This document shows positions 35,859-45,063 of a DNA stretch of 64,000 nt, piece after piece. The stretch spans positions 1,517,001 through 1,581,000 of the forward strand of contig NZ_CP133017.1 of assembly GCF_030866765.1 (NCBI RefSeq). The letters are read 5' to 3'. The stretch's first letter is position 1. The number at the start of each line of letters is the position of its first letter. This stretch comes from Paenibacillus silvisoli (GTDB lineage: Bacteria > Bacillota > Bacilli > Paenibacillales > Paenibacillaceae). A model generated the notes under the pieces. It searched no databases. It was not told the DNA's origin and saw only the letters and a list, made by a program, of their open reading frames with translations. Position numbers and translations under genes: made by a program.

Positions 35859-37604
35859 ATGAAACACACGAAGAAGCTCGTCCTGCTCGCACTCATCCTG
35901 GTCCTTGCTCTCGTTACGGCTTGCTCGAAGTCAAACGATAACGGGAACGGCGGCGCCAATGGCAACGCGGGCAACGGCACGGCTGCGTCGAACGACGAAG
36001 CGACGAACGACGCCGGTGATACTAGCGGCGCAAACGCCGCGGAACCGGTAGACATCAACGCGAAATACGACCCTGCGATCACGGTTACGGCCGTTCGCGA
36101 TCAAGACGCTTCGATCGCATTCAAGGAAGGCGAAAGCTTCGACAGCAACAACTGGACGAAAGCGTACCAAGACGAGCTTGGCATTACGATCAAGCACAAT
36201 TGGATCGTGCCGAGCGATCAATATAACGCGAAGCTGAACGTGGCTATCGCTTCCGGCGACTTGCCGGATCTGTTCAAGGTCAACGGCTCCCAATTGAAGC
36301 AGCTTGTAGATGCAGGCCTGCTGGCGGATCTGACCGGCGTTTACGAAACCTATGCATCCGACTTGACCAAGAATGCCATTGAATCCGGTCCGCTGGCGAA
36401 GGCGGCAGCCACGTTCGACGGCAAGCTGATGGCGATCCCGCCGGATGAAAGCGGATACGAGGGCGGCTTGAACCTGCTGTACCTCCGCTCCGACTGGATG
36501 AAGAAGCTGAACCTGACGACGCCGGCGACTTGGGCGGAGCTGGAGACAATCATGGACGCGTTCGTGAATCAGGATCCGGACGGCAACGGCAAGAAGGATA
36601 CGTTCGGCCTCGCCATCACGAAGGATCTGTATAAGAACGGCGTGGCGGAATCGACGGGCGTGTTCAACGCTTTTGGCTCGCATCCGAACATCTGGATCGA
36701 AGGGGCGGACGGCTCCATCGTATACGGCGGCATTCAGCCGGAGACAAGAACCGCGCTCGCGAAGCTGCAGGAAATGTACAAGAAAGGCTGGATCGACCCT
36801 GAATTCGGCGTGAAGGACAGCGGCAAGGTCGGCGAGGATTTCACGAATAACAGAATCGGCGTGAACTTCGGCGCGCTCTGGAATCCGCTGTGGCCGCTGC
36901 AGGACAGCGTCACGAAAAACCCGGCGGCGGACTGGAGCGTATCGACGGCCGTGTCGGCTACGGGCTCGCCGCTGCAATATTCGGCCGATCTTAGCTTCAA
37001 CGAATTTATGGTCGTGAACAAAGACATGAAGAACCCGGAAGCGTTCATCAAGCTGATGAACTTCGCGAACGACAAGCTTTACGGCGGCGAAGCCGACCCG
37101 AAGGTGTTCCATTCCGAGAAAATCGGCGACAAGCAGTACGACCATTTCAAAATGAACGTCGTCCGCGTCGGCGGCTCCAATCCGATCGGCGGCAACTTCG
37201 GCCACTACAAGAAAGTAACGGCGGCGCTTTCGGCGAACGACCCGGCTGGCCTGAATCCGGAGCAGAAGGACTACTACGACAAAATCGTGGCCTTCAACGG
37301 CGGCGACCGCACGACATGGGGAACGATGCGCGTCTTCGGTCCCGAGAGCGCGTACAGCACGATCGAGGGCGTTTACCGGAACAAGGAGCAAAATTTGAAA
37401 TTCACGAAGTTCTACGGCGCTCCTACGAAAACGATGGCGGCGAAGAAGTCGACATTGGACAAAATGCAGCTCGAAACCTTTACGAAAATTATTCTCGGCT
37501 CGCCGATCGAAGGCTTCGACAAGTTCGTCGAGGACTGGAAGAAGCTCGGCGGCGACCAAATGACGCAGGAAGTCAACGAGTGGGCGGCTCAGCAAAGTAA
37601 ATAA
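35859..37604 (+). CDS. Solute-binding lipoprotein (third importer)
   Basis: 581 residues from ATG 35859 (GGGAGG upstream). Lipobox VTAC with Cys22 and a Gly/Asn/Ala linker to about residue 60. The mature sequence (KYDPAITVTAVRDQD, IASGDLPDLFKVNG, GKLMAIPPDESGYE, LYLRSDWMKKLNL, DPDGNGKKDTFGLA) parallels the protein at 12221 almost segment by segment. The DPDGNGKKDT loop resembles a calcium-binding loop. It supplies ligand to the permeases at 37707 and 38619. The flanking GH172, GH127 and GH140-like genes suggest a furanoside-bearing oligosaccharide. Confidence 0.93.
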   Translation: MKHTKKLVLLALILVLALVTACSKSNDNGNGGANGNAGNGTAASNDEATNDAGDTSGANAAEPVDINAKYDPAITVTAVRDQDASIAFKEGESFDSNNWTKAYQDELGITIKHNWIVPSDQYNAKLNVAIASGDLPDLFKVNGSQLKQLVDAGLLADLTGVYETYASDLTKNAIESGPLAKAAATFDGKLMAIPPDESGYEGGLNLLYLRSDWMKKLNLTTPATWAELETIMDAFVNQDPDGNGKKDTFGLAITKDLYKNGVAESTGVFNAFGSHPNIWIEGADGSIVYGGIQPETRTALAKLQEMYKKGWIDPEFGVKDSGKVGEDFTNNRIGVNFGALWNPLWPLQDSVTKNPAADWSVSTAVSATGSPLQYSADLSFNEFMVVNKDMKNPEAFIKLMNFANDKLYGGEADPKVFHSEKIGDKQYDHFKMNVVRVGGSNPIGGNFGHYKKVTAALSANDPAGLNPEQKDYYDKIVAFNGGDRTTWGTMRVFGPESAYSTIEGVYRNKEQNLKFTKFYGAPTKTMAAKKSTLDKMQLETFTKIILGSPIEGFDKFVEDWKKLGGDQMTQEVNEWAAQQSK

Positions 37605-37706
37605 AGCCGAACCGGTTCGGGATCAAGAAGGAGAACGATGGCGTTCAATCAACGAATCCTTCTTCTTCTTTCCCTAACCGGACAACCGAATTTTGGAGGA
37701 CGAACC

Positions 37707-38603
37707 ATGAATAAAAACCGAGTCAGCCAGCTGCCGTTCCATCTGATGCTTCTACCGGGCGTCGCCTTGGTGCTCGTCTTCAGCTACGGTCCGATGTTCG
37801 GCATCATCATGTCGTTTCAGCAATATGTTCCGGCCAAAGGCTTTACGGGCTCCGAATGGATCGGCTTGGACAATTTCCGCTACGTGCTGGATATGCCGGA
37901 TACCTTTACCGTGCTGTGGAACACGATGTTCATTGCGATGATGAAGATCGCCGCCGGGCTCGTGTTTCCGATTCTGATCGCGCTGCTTCTGAACGAGGTG
38001 CGCAAAAACGCCGTCAAGCGGACGATTCAAACATTGATCTATCTACCGCATTTCCTGTCCTGGATCATTCTAGGCGGCATTCTGATCGACGTGCTGTCGC
38101 CGTCTTCCGGCATCGTGAACCATTTTCTCGGCCTCTTCGGCATGAAGCCGATCTTCTTCCTGGGCAGCAATCATTGGTTTCCGTTTACGATCGTCATCAG
38201 CGACCTATGGAAAGAGTTCGGCTTTGCGACGATCGTGTATTTGGCGGCATTGACCTCGATCAACCCGGTGCTCTATGAGGCTGCGATCGTGGACGGCGCG
38301 AACCGTTGGCGTCAGACGCTTCATGTTACGCTGCCGGGCATGGCGCCGATCATCATCCTGCTGCTCACGCTTAGCCTCGGCAACGTGCTCAACGCGGGCT
38401 TCGACCAAATCTTCAACCTATACTCGCCTCAGGTGTACGTAAGCGGAGACATTATCGACACGATGGTCTACCGGCTCGGTCTTGTCGACGCGCAGTTCGG
38501 ACCGGCTGCCGCGGTAGGACTTTTCAAATCGGTCGTTTCCTTCGTGTTCATTTCCGTTTCCTATGTGCTGGCTTACCGTTTCGCTAATTACCGCATCTTC
38601 TAG
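37707..38603 (+). CDS. LplB-type ABC-transporter permease (third importer)
   Basis: 298 residues from ATG 37707, which has TTTTGGAGGA in front; the upstream in-frame ATG 37638 would add a Leu-rich stretch of no known role. About six transmembrane helices; SYGPMFGIIMSFQQYV and EAA loop VLYEAAIVDGANRWRQTLH. Ends AYRFANYRIF, identical to the end of the permease at 14057. Confidence 0.92.
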   Translation: MNKNRVSQLPFHLMLLPGVALVLVFSYGPMFGIIMSFQQYVPAKGFTGSEWIGLDNFRYVLDMPDTFTVLWNTMFIAMMKIAAGLVFPILIALLLNEVRKNAVKRTIQTLIYLPHFLSWIILGGILIDVLSPSSGIVNHFLGLFGMKPIFFLGSNHWFPFTIVISDLWKEFGFATIVYLAALTSINPVLYEAAIVDGANRWRQTLHVTLPGMAPIIILLLTLSLGNVLNAGFDQIFNLYSPQVYVSGDIIDTMVYRLGLVDAQFGPAAAVGLFKSVVSFVFISVSYVLAYRFANYRIF

Positions 38604-38618
38604 AGGGGAGCATGCCGC

Positions 38619-39503
38619 TTGAACTTATCTATGACCACCGGCCAAAAAACGTTTAACGTATTCAACCAGATCTTCCTGATCGCGCTCTCCGTACTTTGCG
38701 TCCTGCCGCTCATTCACGTCCTGGCGATTTCGCTCAGCGACAAGACGGCCGCGGCGGCGGGCGATGTCGTGCTGTGGCCGGTTCATTTTACATGGCAGTC
38801 GTATACGTACGTGCTCAGCAAGCCTGAATTCATGCGCGCGTTCTGGATCACGATCGAGCGGGTGGCGCTCGGTCTGCTGATCAATATGTTTCTGACGATT
38901 CTGCTCGCCTATCCGCTGTCCAAGGAAGTGCGGGTGTTCAAATACCGGACCGTGTATGCCTGGTATTTCGTCCTGACGATTCTGTTCAGCGGCGGCTTGA
39001 TTCCGACCTACATGATCGTCAATCAGACCCATCTGCTCGATACGATCTGGGCTTTGATCATTCCCGGGGCGGTACCGGTATTCAACGTGATTCTGCTGCT
39101 TAACTTCTTCCGCGGTTTGCCGAGGGAGCTGGAGGAAGCCGCTTTCGTGGACGGCGCCAAGCAGTGGACGGTGCTGTGGCGGTTGTTCGTGCCGCTGTCG
39201 ATGCCGGCGCTTGCGACCATCGCGCTGTTTACGATCGTCGGCCACTGGAACGCGTGGTTTGACGGGCTCATCTACATGAACAAGCTTGAGCATTACCCGT
39301 TGCAAAGCTACTTGCATACGGTCATCATCAAGACGGACCTTGCCATGCAGTCGGCCAGAGATTTGGATTCACTGTCGCAGGTGTCGGAGCGGACGAGCAA
39401 AGCGGCGCAAATTTTCATGGGCGCGCTGCCGATCCTGATCATCTATCCGTTTCTGCAGCGCTTCTTCGTCAAGGGGATCGTGCTTGGCAGCGTGAAAGAG
39501 TAA
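38619..39503 (+). CDS. YtcP/LplC-type ABC-transporter permease (third importer)
   Basis: 294 residues from TTG 38619 (GAGGGGAG upstream). EAA loop ELEEAAFVDGAKQWTVLWR, C-terminus FVKGIVLGSVKE; VLPLIHVLAISLSDKTAA matches the first helix of the copy at 14978. The kinase gene begins three bases after its stop. Confidence 0.92.
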   Translation: MNLSMTTGQKTFNVFNQIFLIALSVLCVLPLIHVLAISLSDKTAAAAGDVVLWPVHFTWQSYTYVLSKPEFMRAFWITIERVALGLLINMFLTILLAYPLSKEVRVFKYRTVYAWYFVLTILFSGGLIPTYMIVNQTHLLDTIWALIIPGAVPVFNVILLLNFFRGLPRELEEAAFVDGAKQWTVLWRLFVPLSMPALATIALFTIVGHWNAWFDGLIYMNKLEHYPLQSYLHTVIIKTDLAMQSARDLDSLSQVSERTSKAAQIFMGALPILIIYPFLQRFFVKGIVLGSVKE

Positions 39504-39506
39504 GCC

Positions 39507-41276
39507 ATGCGCATGGGCATGAAATTGAATTTGAAAATGAAACTGAAAATGCCGAAAATCGCGATCTTCTATAAGCTCGTCATCGTGCTGCTGCTCGTGA
39601 TCGCGCCGTTATACGGCATCAGCATGCATTTGAATCGGATGGGCGAGTCGAGCGTGCGCAGCGAAATCACCAATTCCATGCAGTCGAGGGTTTATTTCTA
39701 TCTGCAATCGCTCGGCGTCGAGCTCGATCGGATCAAGCGGCTGCAGCGGGAATTCATTAATGACGACGATCTGCAAAGGCTGAGCGTCGCGAGTCCGATC
39801 ATGACCGACCTGGAGCGGACCGAAGCGATGATCCGGCTGCAGAAGCGGCTGCTTCTCGTGAAAAACTCAAGCAACTACATTGACAGCGCGAATGCGTACG
39901 TGCCGAGCCTCGGCAAAGTGATCAATTCGCGCAATACGTATATCAAGGCCGATCCGGAGGAGCTGCAGCCGCTCATCGATGAGTCGCAGCTTCATCTGTC
40001 CCTCGTTCCGTTGGCGGACGGATTGTATATTTCCCAGCAGTATCCGGATGGACCGGACCCGCTCGGCTTCTTTCTTTATTTGACGCTTTCCAAGCAGGCC
40101 ATACAGCAGGAGCTGGCGCAATTTATGTCGTTCAACGAAGAGCAGGCCATCTTGTTCGGCAGCGGCTTGGAATGGGCGATCACGACGGATGGCAACGAGG
40201 AGCGCACCGAGGCGCTCAAAACGATCGCCAAGGCGACCATCGACGGCGGTACGCCGCCGGATATGAACGCGTTCACTTATGACGACAAGCGGTATATGTT
40301 GACCATCGAGCATTCGCCCGCAGCCGACATGACCTTGCTCATGTACACGCCGGAGAAAAAGGCGCTCGGCCCGATTCAGCTGTACAATACGTGGTTTTGG
40401 GTGCTGTCGCTGTCCTCGTTCATGATCGTGGTCGTGTTCTCTTACTGGATCTATAGAATGATTCACCGCCCGCTCAAACAGCTTGTCCGGTCGTTCCGGA
40501 AGGTGGAGAAGGGCAATCTCGATGTGAAATTGACGTTGAACAGCAATGATGAATTCGAATATTTGTACATGCAATTCAATTCCATGCTGAGTCAATTGAA
40601 AATATTGATCGAAGAGGTGTACGAGGAGAAAATCCACTCGCAGAAGGCGGAGCTGAAACAGCTGCAGGCGCAGATCAATCCGCATTTTCTATACAACACG
40701 TTCTTCATTCTGAATCGGATGGTGAAGCGCGAGGATTATCCGAAGCTGAAGCCGTTCACGAAGCATCTCGGCAATTACTTTAAATTCATTACGAGAAACG
40801 CCTCCGACGATGTGCCGCTGATCGAGGAGCTGGAATTCGCGAGAGCCTATCTTGAAATTCAAAAGATTCGTTTCGAGGATCGCATCGTCGTTGAAGTGGG
40901 TGAGCTGCCGGAGGACATGGCGGGCGTGCTCGTGCCCCGGCTAACGCTGCAGCCGATTATCGAGAATTCGTATAAGTACGGACTCGAGGAGGTAGACAGC
41001 GGCGGACAGCTGAACATTCGGTTTCTGCAGGAAGCCGGCCAGCTCGTCATCGAGATTGAGGACAATGGGAAGGGCATGAGCGACGAAGAGCTCTGGAGCT
41101 TGAACCGGAGGATGAACGATCCGCCGCCTCATATCGAAAGTACGGGAATCATCAATGTTCATAAACGGCTGCGCTTGAAGTATGGTCAAGGCAGCGGCTG
41201 TAAAGCATCGGCTGACGGCAAGCTCGGAGGCTTGAAAATCAGTTTGTACATTCCGGTAAAGGAGAAAAGCGAATGA
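39507..41276 (+). CDS. YesM-type sensor histidine kinase (third system)
   Basis: 589 residues. A basic, Met/Lys-rich N-terminus precedes helix 1 (about 17-36, YKLVIVLLLVIAPLYGISM); helix 2 is at about 296-318. HAMP, then QINPHFLYNT (His393), LTLQPIIENSYKYG and IEDNGKGMS. The sensor region resembles that of the kinase at 8626 throughout (GESSVRSEI against GEKSVREEL). There is no clear Shine-Dalgarno sequence; with only 3 bp to the permease stop, translation is probably coupled. Here the kinase/regulator pair follows the importer, whereas at 8626 it precedes it. Confidence 0.91.
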   Translation: MRMGMKLNLKMKLKMPKIAIFYKLVIVLLLVIAPLYGISMHLNRMGESSVRSEITNSMQSRVYFYLQSLGVELDRIKRLQREFINDDDLQRLSVASPIMTDLERTEAMIRLQKRLLLVKNSSNYIDSANAYVPSLGKVINSRNTYIKADPEELQPLIDESQLHLSLVPLADGLYISQQYPDGPDPLGFFLYLTLSKQAIQQELAQFMSFNEEQAILFGSGLEWAITTDGNEERTEALKTIAKATIDGGTPPDMNAFTYDDKRYMLTIEHSPAADMTLLMYTPEKKALGPIQLYNTWFWVLSLSSFMIVVVFSYWIYRMIHRPLKQLVRSFRKVEKGNLDVKLTLNSNDEFEYLYMQFNSMLSQLKILIEEVYEEKIHSQKAELKQLQAQINPHFLYNTFFILNRMVKREDYPKLKPFTKHLGNYFKFITRNASDDVPLIEELEFARAYLEIQKIRFEDRIVVEVGELPEDMAGVLVPRLTLQPIIENSYKYGLEEVDSGGQLNIRFLQEAGQLVIEIEDNGKGMSDEELWSLNRRMNDPPPHIESTGIINVHKRLRLKYGQGSGCKASADGKLGGLKISLYIPVKEKSE

Positions 41277-42925
41277 TGCTGCATCGGATGCTGATCGTCG
41301 ACGATGAGCCCTACATCGTGGACAGCTTGCGCGAGCTGTTTGAGGAAACCGAGCAGCTTAAGCTCGACCTCTTCACCGCCACTTCCGCCTCGGAAGCGCT
41401 GGATTGGCTCGGGAAGACGAGAATCGATATCGTGCTGTCGGACATCCGCATGCCCGGGATGACGGGGCTCGAGCTGCAGGAACGGATTCGGGAGCGGTGG
41501 CCGTCCTGCAAGGTCATTTTTCTGTCGGGCCACAACGAGTTCGACTATGTGCAGGCCGCGATCCAGAACGGAAGCGCGGGTTATTTATTGAAGACGGACG
41601 ACGACGAGGACATTATCCGCACGGTGGAGAAAGCGGTCCGCGAGCTGGCGAGCGAACGGACGATCAACGGCTTGATCGACCAGGCGAAGGAGCAGATGCG
41701 CAAAGCGCTCCCGGTTCTGCAGCGGGATATGCTGGCCGCCATGGCGGAAGGGGAGCGGACGTCCGAATCGACACGCGCGAGACGATTCCGCGAGCTGGAG
41801 CTGAAGCTGTCCGCATCCCGGCCCGTCATGCTCGTGGTCGGCCGGGTTGACCGTTGGGAGGAGCATTATTCCTCGGTCGATAAGGAGCTTCTGTTGTACG
41901 CCGTGCAAAATATAGCCGCGGAAGTGTTAAACCATGCCGCCGCATTGGCGACGGCGGTGATCGACCGTTCGCGGTTCATCTGGCTGCTTCAGCCGTCGTC
42001 GTCGGAGGGCGAGGAAGGGCTTCCTGAGGGAGCGGCGTGGGTCCGATTCGTGCAGGAATCGCTCGATTACATTCAGGACCGGTGCAAATCGCTGCCTCAA
42101 GTCCCGCTGTCGCTAAGCGCTACCGTGCAGCCTTTCGCGTGGGAAGAGCTATCCGCGAAATACGCCCATCTGTCCCGCCTGCTCATCCGCGGGCTCGGCG
42201 AAGGCGACGAAATGCTCCTCTATGAAAGAATCGCCGAGGCCGGCGGGGAGGAAGCCGAGTCGCGCAAGGAGACGAACGCTCATCAGCGGCAGGTGAAGCT
42301 CAATCAGCTGCGGACTCTGTTGGAAAGCGGACAAAGCGCGCCATTCGCCGAGCTGTTAGACGGCTTGTTCGCCGAGGCGTCTGGGCAGCGCTACGAGGAG
42401 CTTCAAGAAATTTTTTATTCGGCTTCGGCGATGATTTTGTCGCAAATCAACCGCTGGTCCGCCTATGCGCGGATCGCCGAGCGGCTGCCGATCAACCGCT
42501 TGTTCTCGCTCGACGCCCACTCCTCTTGGCTGGAGGCGGGACGTTATTTGAGGCGGACGGCCGATGCGCTCTCCGAGCTTCTCGCGGAAGACAGCTCCGA
42601 GAAAAGCAACGAGGTCGTCGAGAAGCTGCACCGCTACATCCGCGAGCATATCGACGGCGATTTGTCGCTCGTCCGGCTCGCCGACGAAGCGGAACTGAAC
42701 GCCAGCTATCTATGCCGGTTGTACAAACAGCTTACCGGCATCGGGTTATCCGATTACATTACCGACGCGAGGCTGGCGCTGGCCAAGCAACTGCTCGGCG
42801 AAACCGGCTTGAAGGTAGGCGAGGTGGCCGCTCGGATCGGCTTCGAATCGGGCTATTTCTCCCGCTTTTTCAAGAAGAGCACGACGCTGACGCCGCAAGA
42901 GTACCGCGAGAAAGTAACCAAATAA
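41273..42925 (+). CDS. YesN-type response regulator, REC plus AraC-type HTH (third system)
   Basis: 550 residues. MLIVDDEPYIVDSLRELF opens the receiver; Asp57 in IVLSDIRMP is the phosphorylation site and YLLKTDDDED carries the conserved Lys. The C-terminal AraC domain reads LSLVRLADEAELNASYLCRLY and IGFESGYFSRFFKK. The start overlaps the kinase stop (ATGA at 41273-41276). Likely activates the importer and the enzymes from 42938 to 48509. Confidence 0.92.
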   Translation: MMLHRMLIVDDEPYIVDSLRELFEETEQLKLDLFTATSASEALDWLGKTRIDIVLSDIRMPGMTGLELQERIRERWPSCKVIFLSGHNEFDYVQAAIQNGSAGYLLKTDDDEDIIRTVEKAVRELASERTINGLIDQAKEQMRKALPVLQRDMLAAMAEGERTSESTRARRFRELELKLSASRPVMLVVGRVDRWEEHYSSVDKELLLYAVQNIAAEVLNHAAALATAVIDRSRFIWLLQPSSSEGEEGLPEGAAWVRFVQESLDYIQDRCKSLPQVPLSLSATVQPFAWEELSAKYAHLSRLLIRGLGEGDEMLLYERIAEAGGEEAESRKETNAHQRQVKLNQLRTLLESGQSAPFAELLDGLFAEASGQRYEELQEIFYSASAMILSQINRWSAYARIAERLPINRLFSLDAHSSWLEAGRYLRRTADALSELLAEDSSEKSNEVVEKLHRYIREHIDGDLSLVRLADEAELNASYLCRLYKQLTGIGLSDYITDARLALAKQLLGETGLKVGEVAARIGFESGYFSRFFKKSTTLTPQEYREKVTK

Positions 42926-42937
42926 AGGAGGGGTCCC

Positions 42938-43921
42938 ATGCGGACGAAACAAATCGCGAATACGGCCTTGCAGCCGTCCGTAATCTGCCTTGGCACATCC
43001 GGCTACGGATCGGAGATTCCGAGAGACAACGCTTTTGGATTGATGGATTTATACACGGAGCAGGGTGGCAATTTTCTCGATTCGGCGAACATTTACGACG
43101 ACTGGGCAGGCATGGGCAAAAGCCTCAGCGAGAAAACGGTCGGTGCTTGGCTGAAGGAGCGGGGCTGCCGGGACCGGATCGTGCTCGCGACCAAAGGCGC
43201 TCATCCCGACCTTGCGTCGATGGATGTCTCGCGTCTGAGCCGCGCGGAAATTTTGCACGATCTGAACGACAGCCTGTCCAACTTGCAAACGGATTATATC
43301 GACCTGTATTGGCTCCATCGCGACGATCCGAAGGTACCCGTGGAGAGCATTATCGATGTGCTCAACGAGCAGGTCCGCAAAGGGACGATCCGCGCTTTCG
43401 GCTGCTCCAACTGGACGGTGGAGCGCATTCGCGCCGCGAACGATTACGCTTCGCGCAGCGGATTGCTCGGCTTTGCCGCCAATCAACCGCTCTGGAACTT
43501 GGCCGTGTTCAATCCGGGCGCGCTCGCGGGCTCGACGGTTGCGGCGATGGATGATGAAATGGCCGCTTATCATGAGGCTTCGCATTTGGCCGCGGTGCCG
43601 TTCTCGTCGCAGGCCAACGGCTTCTTCAGCGGGCGCTATGCCCGGGGGCAGGATCCGGAGAAAGGCGGCCGGTCGGCGATCGTCAAGGCGATGTACGCGA
43701 ACGAGGCCAGCTTCGACCGGCTTGACCGCGCGAAACGGCTGGCCGAGGAGCTGAATACGACGCCGACGCGGATTGCGCTCGCCTATTTGACGTCGCACCC
43801 GTTCCCGGTATTTCCGATCATCGGCGTCTCGAAGCCGGCGTATCTGCTGGACAGCTGCGCGGCGGCCGAGCTGCGTCTAAGTCCGGAGCAGGTGCGCGAG
43901 CTTAAAGTCGGTATCTATTAA
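42938..43921 (+). CDS. Aldo/keto reductase
   Basis: 327 residues. AKR pattern: FLDSANIYDDW with the catalytic Asp and Tyr, LATKGAH with the Lys, and YIDLYWLHRDD with the His of the tetrad; FGCSNWTVERI and the C-terminal FPIIGVSKPAYLLDSC bind NADP(H). AAAGGAGGGG lies before ATG 42938, 12 bp after the regulator. In this operon it may reduce or oxidise a sugar released by the neighbouring glycosidases; the actual substrate is unknown. Confidence 0.9.
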   Translation: MRTKQIANTALQPSVICLGTSGYGSEIPRDNAFGLMDLYTEQGGNFLDSANIYDDWAGMGKSLSEKTVGAWLKERGCRDRIVLATKGAHPDLASMDVSRLSRAEILHDLNDSLSNLQTDYIDLYWLHRDDPKVPVESIIDVLNEQVRKGTIRAFGCSNWTVERIRAANDYASRSGLLGFAANQPLWNLAVFNPGALAGSTVAAMDDEMAAYHEASHLAAVPFSSQANGFFSGRYARGQDPEKGGRSAIVKAMYANEASFDRLDRAKRLAEELNTTPTRIALAYLTSHPFPVFPIIGVSKPAYLLDSCAAAELRLSPEQVRELKVGIY

Positions 43922-43945
43922 TTTACCTATGAGGAGGAGATAGAG

Positions 43946-45028
43946 ATGAGCTTTAACGGAACGGACTTGAATATGGGCAATCTCGCACGGTTGTCCAAAG
44001 CGAAAACGAGATCGATCAGCGCAGAAAATTTTACGGGCGAGAAGGGAAAAGGCGGCATGTCGCTCGACGGAGCCAGCGCCAGCTGCGCGCGCGATCTTGG
44101 CCAGGGCTGGAAGATCTCGCCGTGCATCCCGTTGAAGAAGGGCGAAGTTTTCGAGCTTGCGAACATCGGGGAGTCCGGCATGATTCAGCATATGTGGATG
44201 ACATGCGCGCCCGAGCGTTGGAGAAGCTTGATTCTGCGCATGTACTGGGACGGCGAGGAGCATCCGTCCGTGGAGGTGCCGCTCGGCGACTTTTACTGCA
44301 ACGGCTGGTGTCAGCGCAGCATCGTCAATTCCATGCCGATCTCCGTCATGACGGGCGGAGGGATGAACAGCTATTGGCAAATGCCTTTCCGCAAGTCGGC
44401 CCGCATTACGATCGAAAATCTCGGTGCGGACATCCATCAATTTTTCTATCAAATCGACTATACGCTTACGGACATTCCGGAGGATATGGCCTATTTCCAT
44501 GCCCAGTGGCGGCGCAGCAGCCCTGTCGCTTACAAGGATGTGCATACGATTCTGGACGGCGTGAAGGGTCAGGGACATTATGTGGGCACGTATATGGCTT
44601 GGCAATCGAACAACGACGGCTGGTGGGGCGAAGGCGAGATCAAATTTTACATGGACGGTGACGCGGAGTTTCCGACGATCTGCGGGACGGGGACCGAGGA
44701 TTACGTAGGCGGCGCGTGGGCGTTCGAGCAAGTGGAGGGCGAGGGCTATTTGCCGTATACGGCTCCGTATTTGGGCTTTCATCAGGTTACCAAGTCCAAT
44801 GGATTTTCGAAGGTGAACCAGCGCTTCGGCATGTACAGATTTCATATTCTCGATCCGATCCGCTTTGAAGAAGACTTGAAGGTGACGATTCAGGCGCTGG
44901 GCTGGCGCAGCGGCGGACGGTATTTGCCGCTAAAGGACGATATCGCGTCCGTCGCTTACTGGTATCAGGCGGAGCCGCATGCGCCATTCCCTGCGTTGCC
45001 GGATAAGGACGAGCTGGAAGTCATTTAA
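43946..45028 (+). CDS. GH172 (DUF2961) family glycosidase, copy 2
   Basis: 360 residues, no signal peptide. Signatures: GMIQHMWMTC, LRMYWDGEEHPSVEVPLGDFYCNGW, SYWQMPFRKSARITIEN, GHYVGTYMAWQ and GTGTEDYVGGAW with Glu251. The second half lacks the long insertion found in copy 1 after the AQWRR motif. AGGAGGAG precedes ATG 43946. It shares the operon with an aldo/keto reductase, a six-hairpin enzyme and a GH140-like enzyme. Likely a furanosidase of the GH172 family; the sugar (arabinofuranose, fructofuranose or another) is not decided by the sequence. Confidence 0.9.
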   Translation: MSFNGTDLNMGNLARLSKAKTRSISAENFTGEKGKGGMSLDGASASCARDLGQGWKISPCIPLKKGEVFELANIGESGMIQHMWMTCAPERWRSLILRMYWDGEEHPSVEVPLGDFYCNGWCQRSIVNSMPISVMTGGGMNSYWQMPFRKSARITIENLGADIHQFFYQIDYTLTDIPEDMAYFHAQWRRSSPVAYKDVHTILDGVKGQGHYVGTYMAWQSNNDGWWGEGEIKFYMDGDAEFPTICGTGTEDYVGGAWAFEQVEGEGYLPYTAPYLGFHQVTKSNGFSKVNQRFGMYRFHILDPIRFEEDLKVTIQALGWRSGGRYLPLKDDIASVAYWYQAEPHAPFPALPDKDELEVI

Positions 45029-45063
45029 GATGCGTGCGCGTTTCCGATAGGAGGAGAAACGAG

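Noticed and set aside
35931..37595. 554-codon minus-strand open frame opposite the third lipoprotein
   Set aside because: Arg/Val/His-rich composition typical of antisense shadows, while the plus strand carries lipobox and binding-protein motifs.
42526..43554. 342-codon plus-strand open frame across regulator and aldo/keto reductase genes
   Set aside because: Arginine-rich shadow frame opposite well-supported genes; no ribosome-binding site and no family resemblance.
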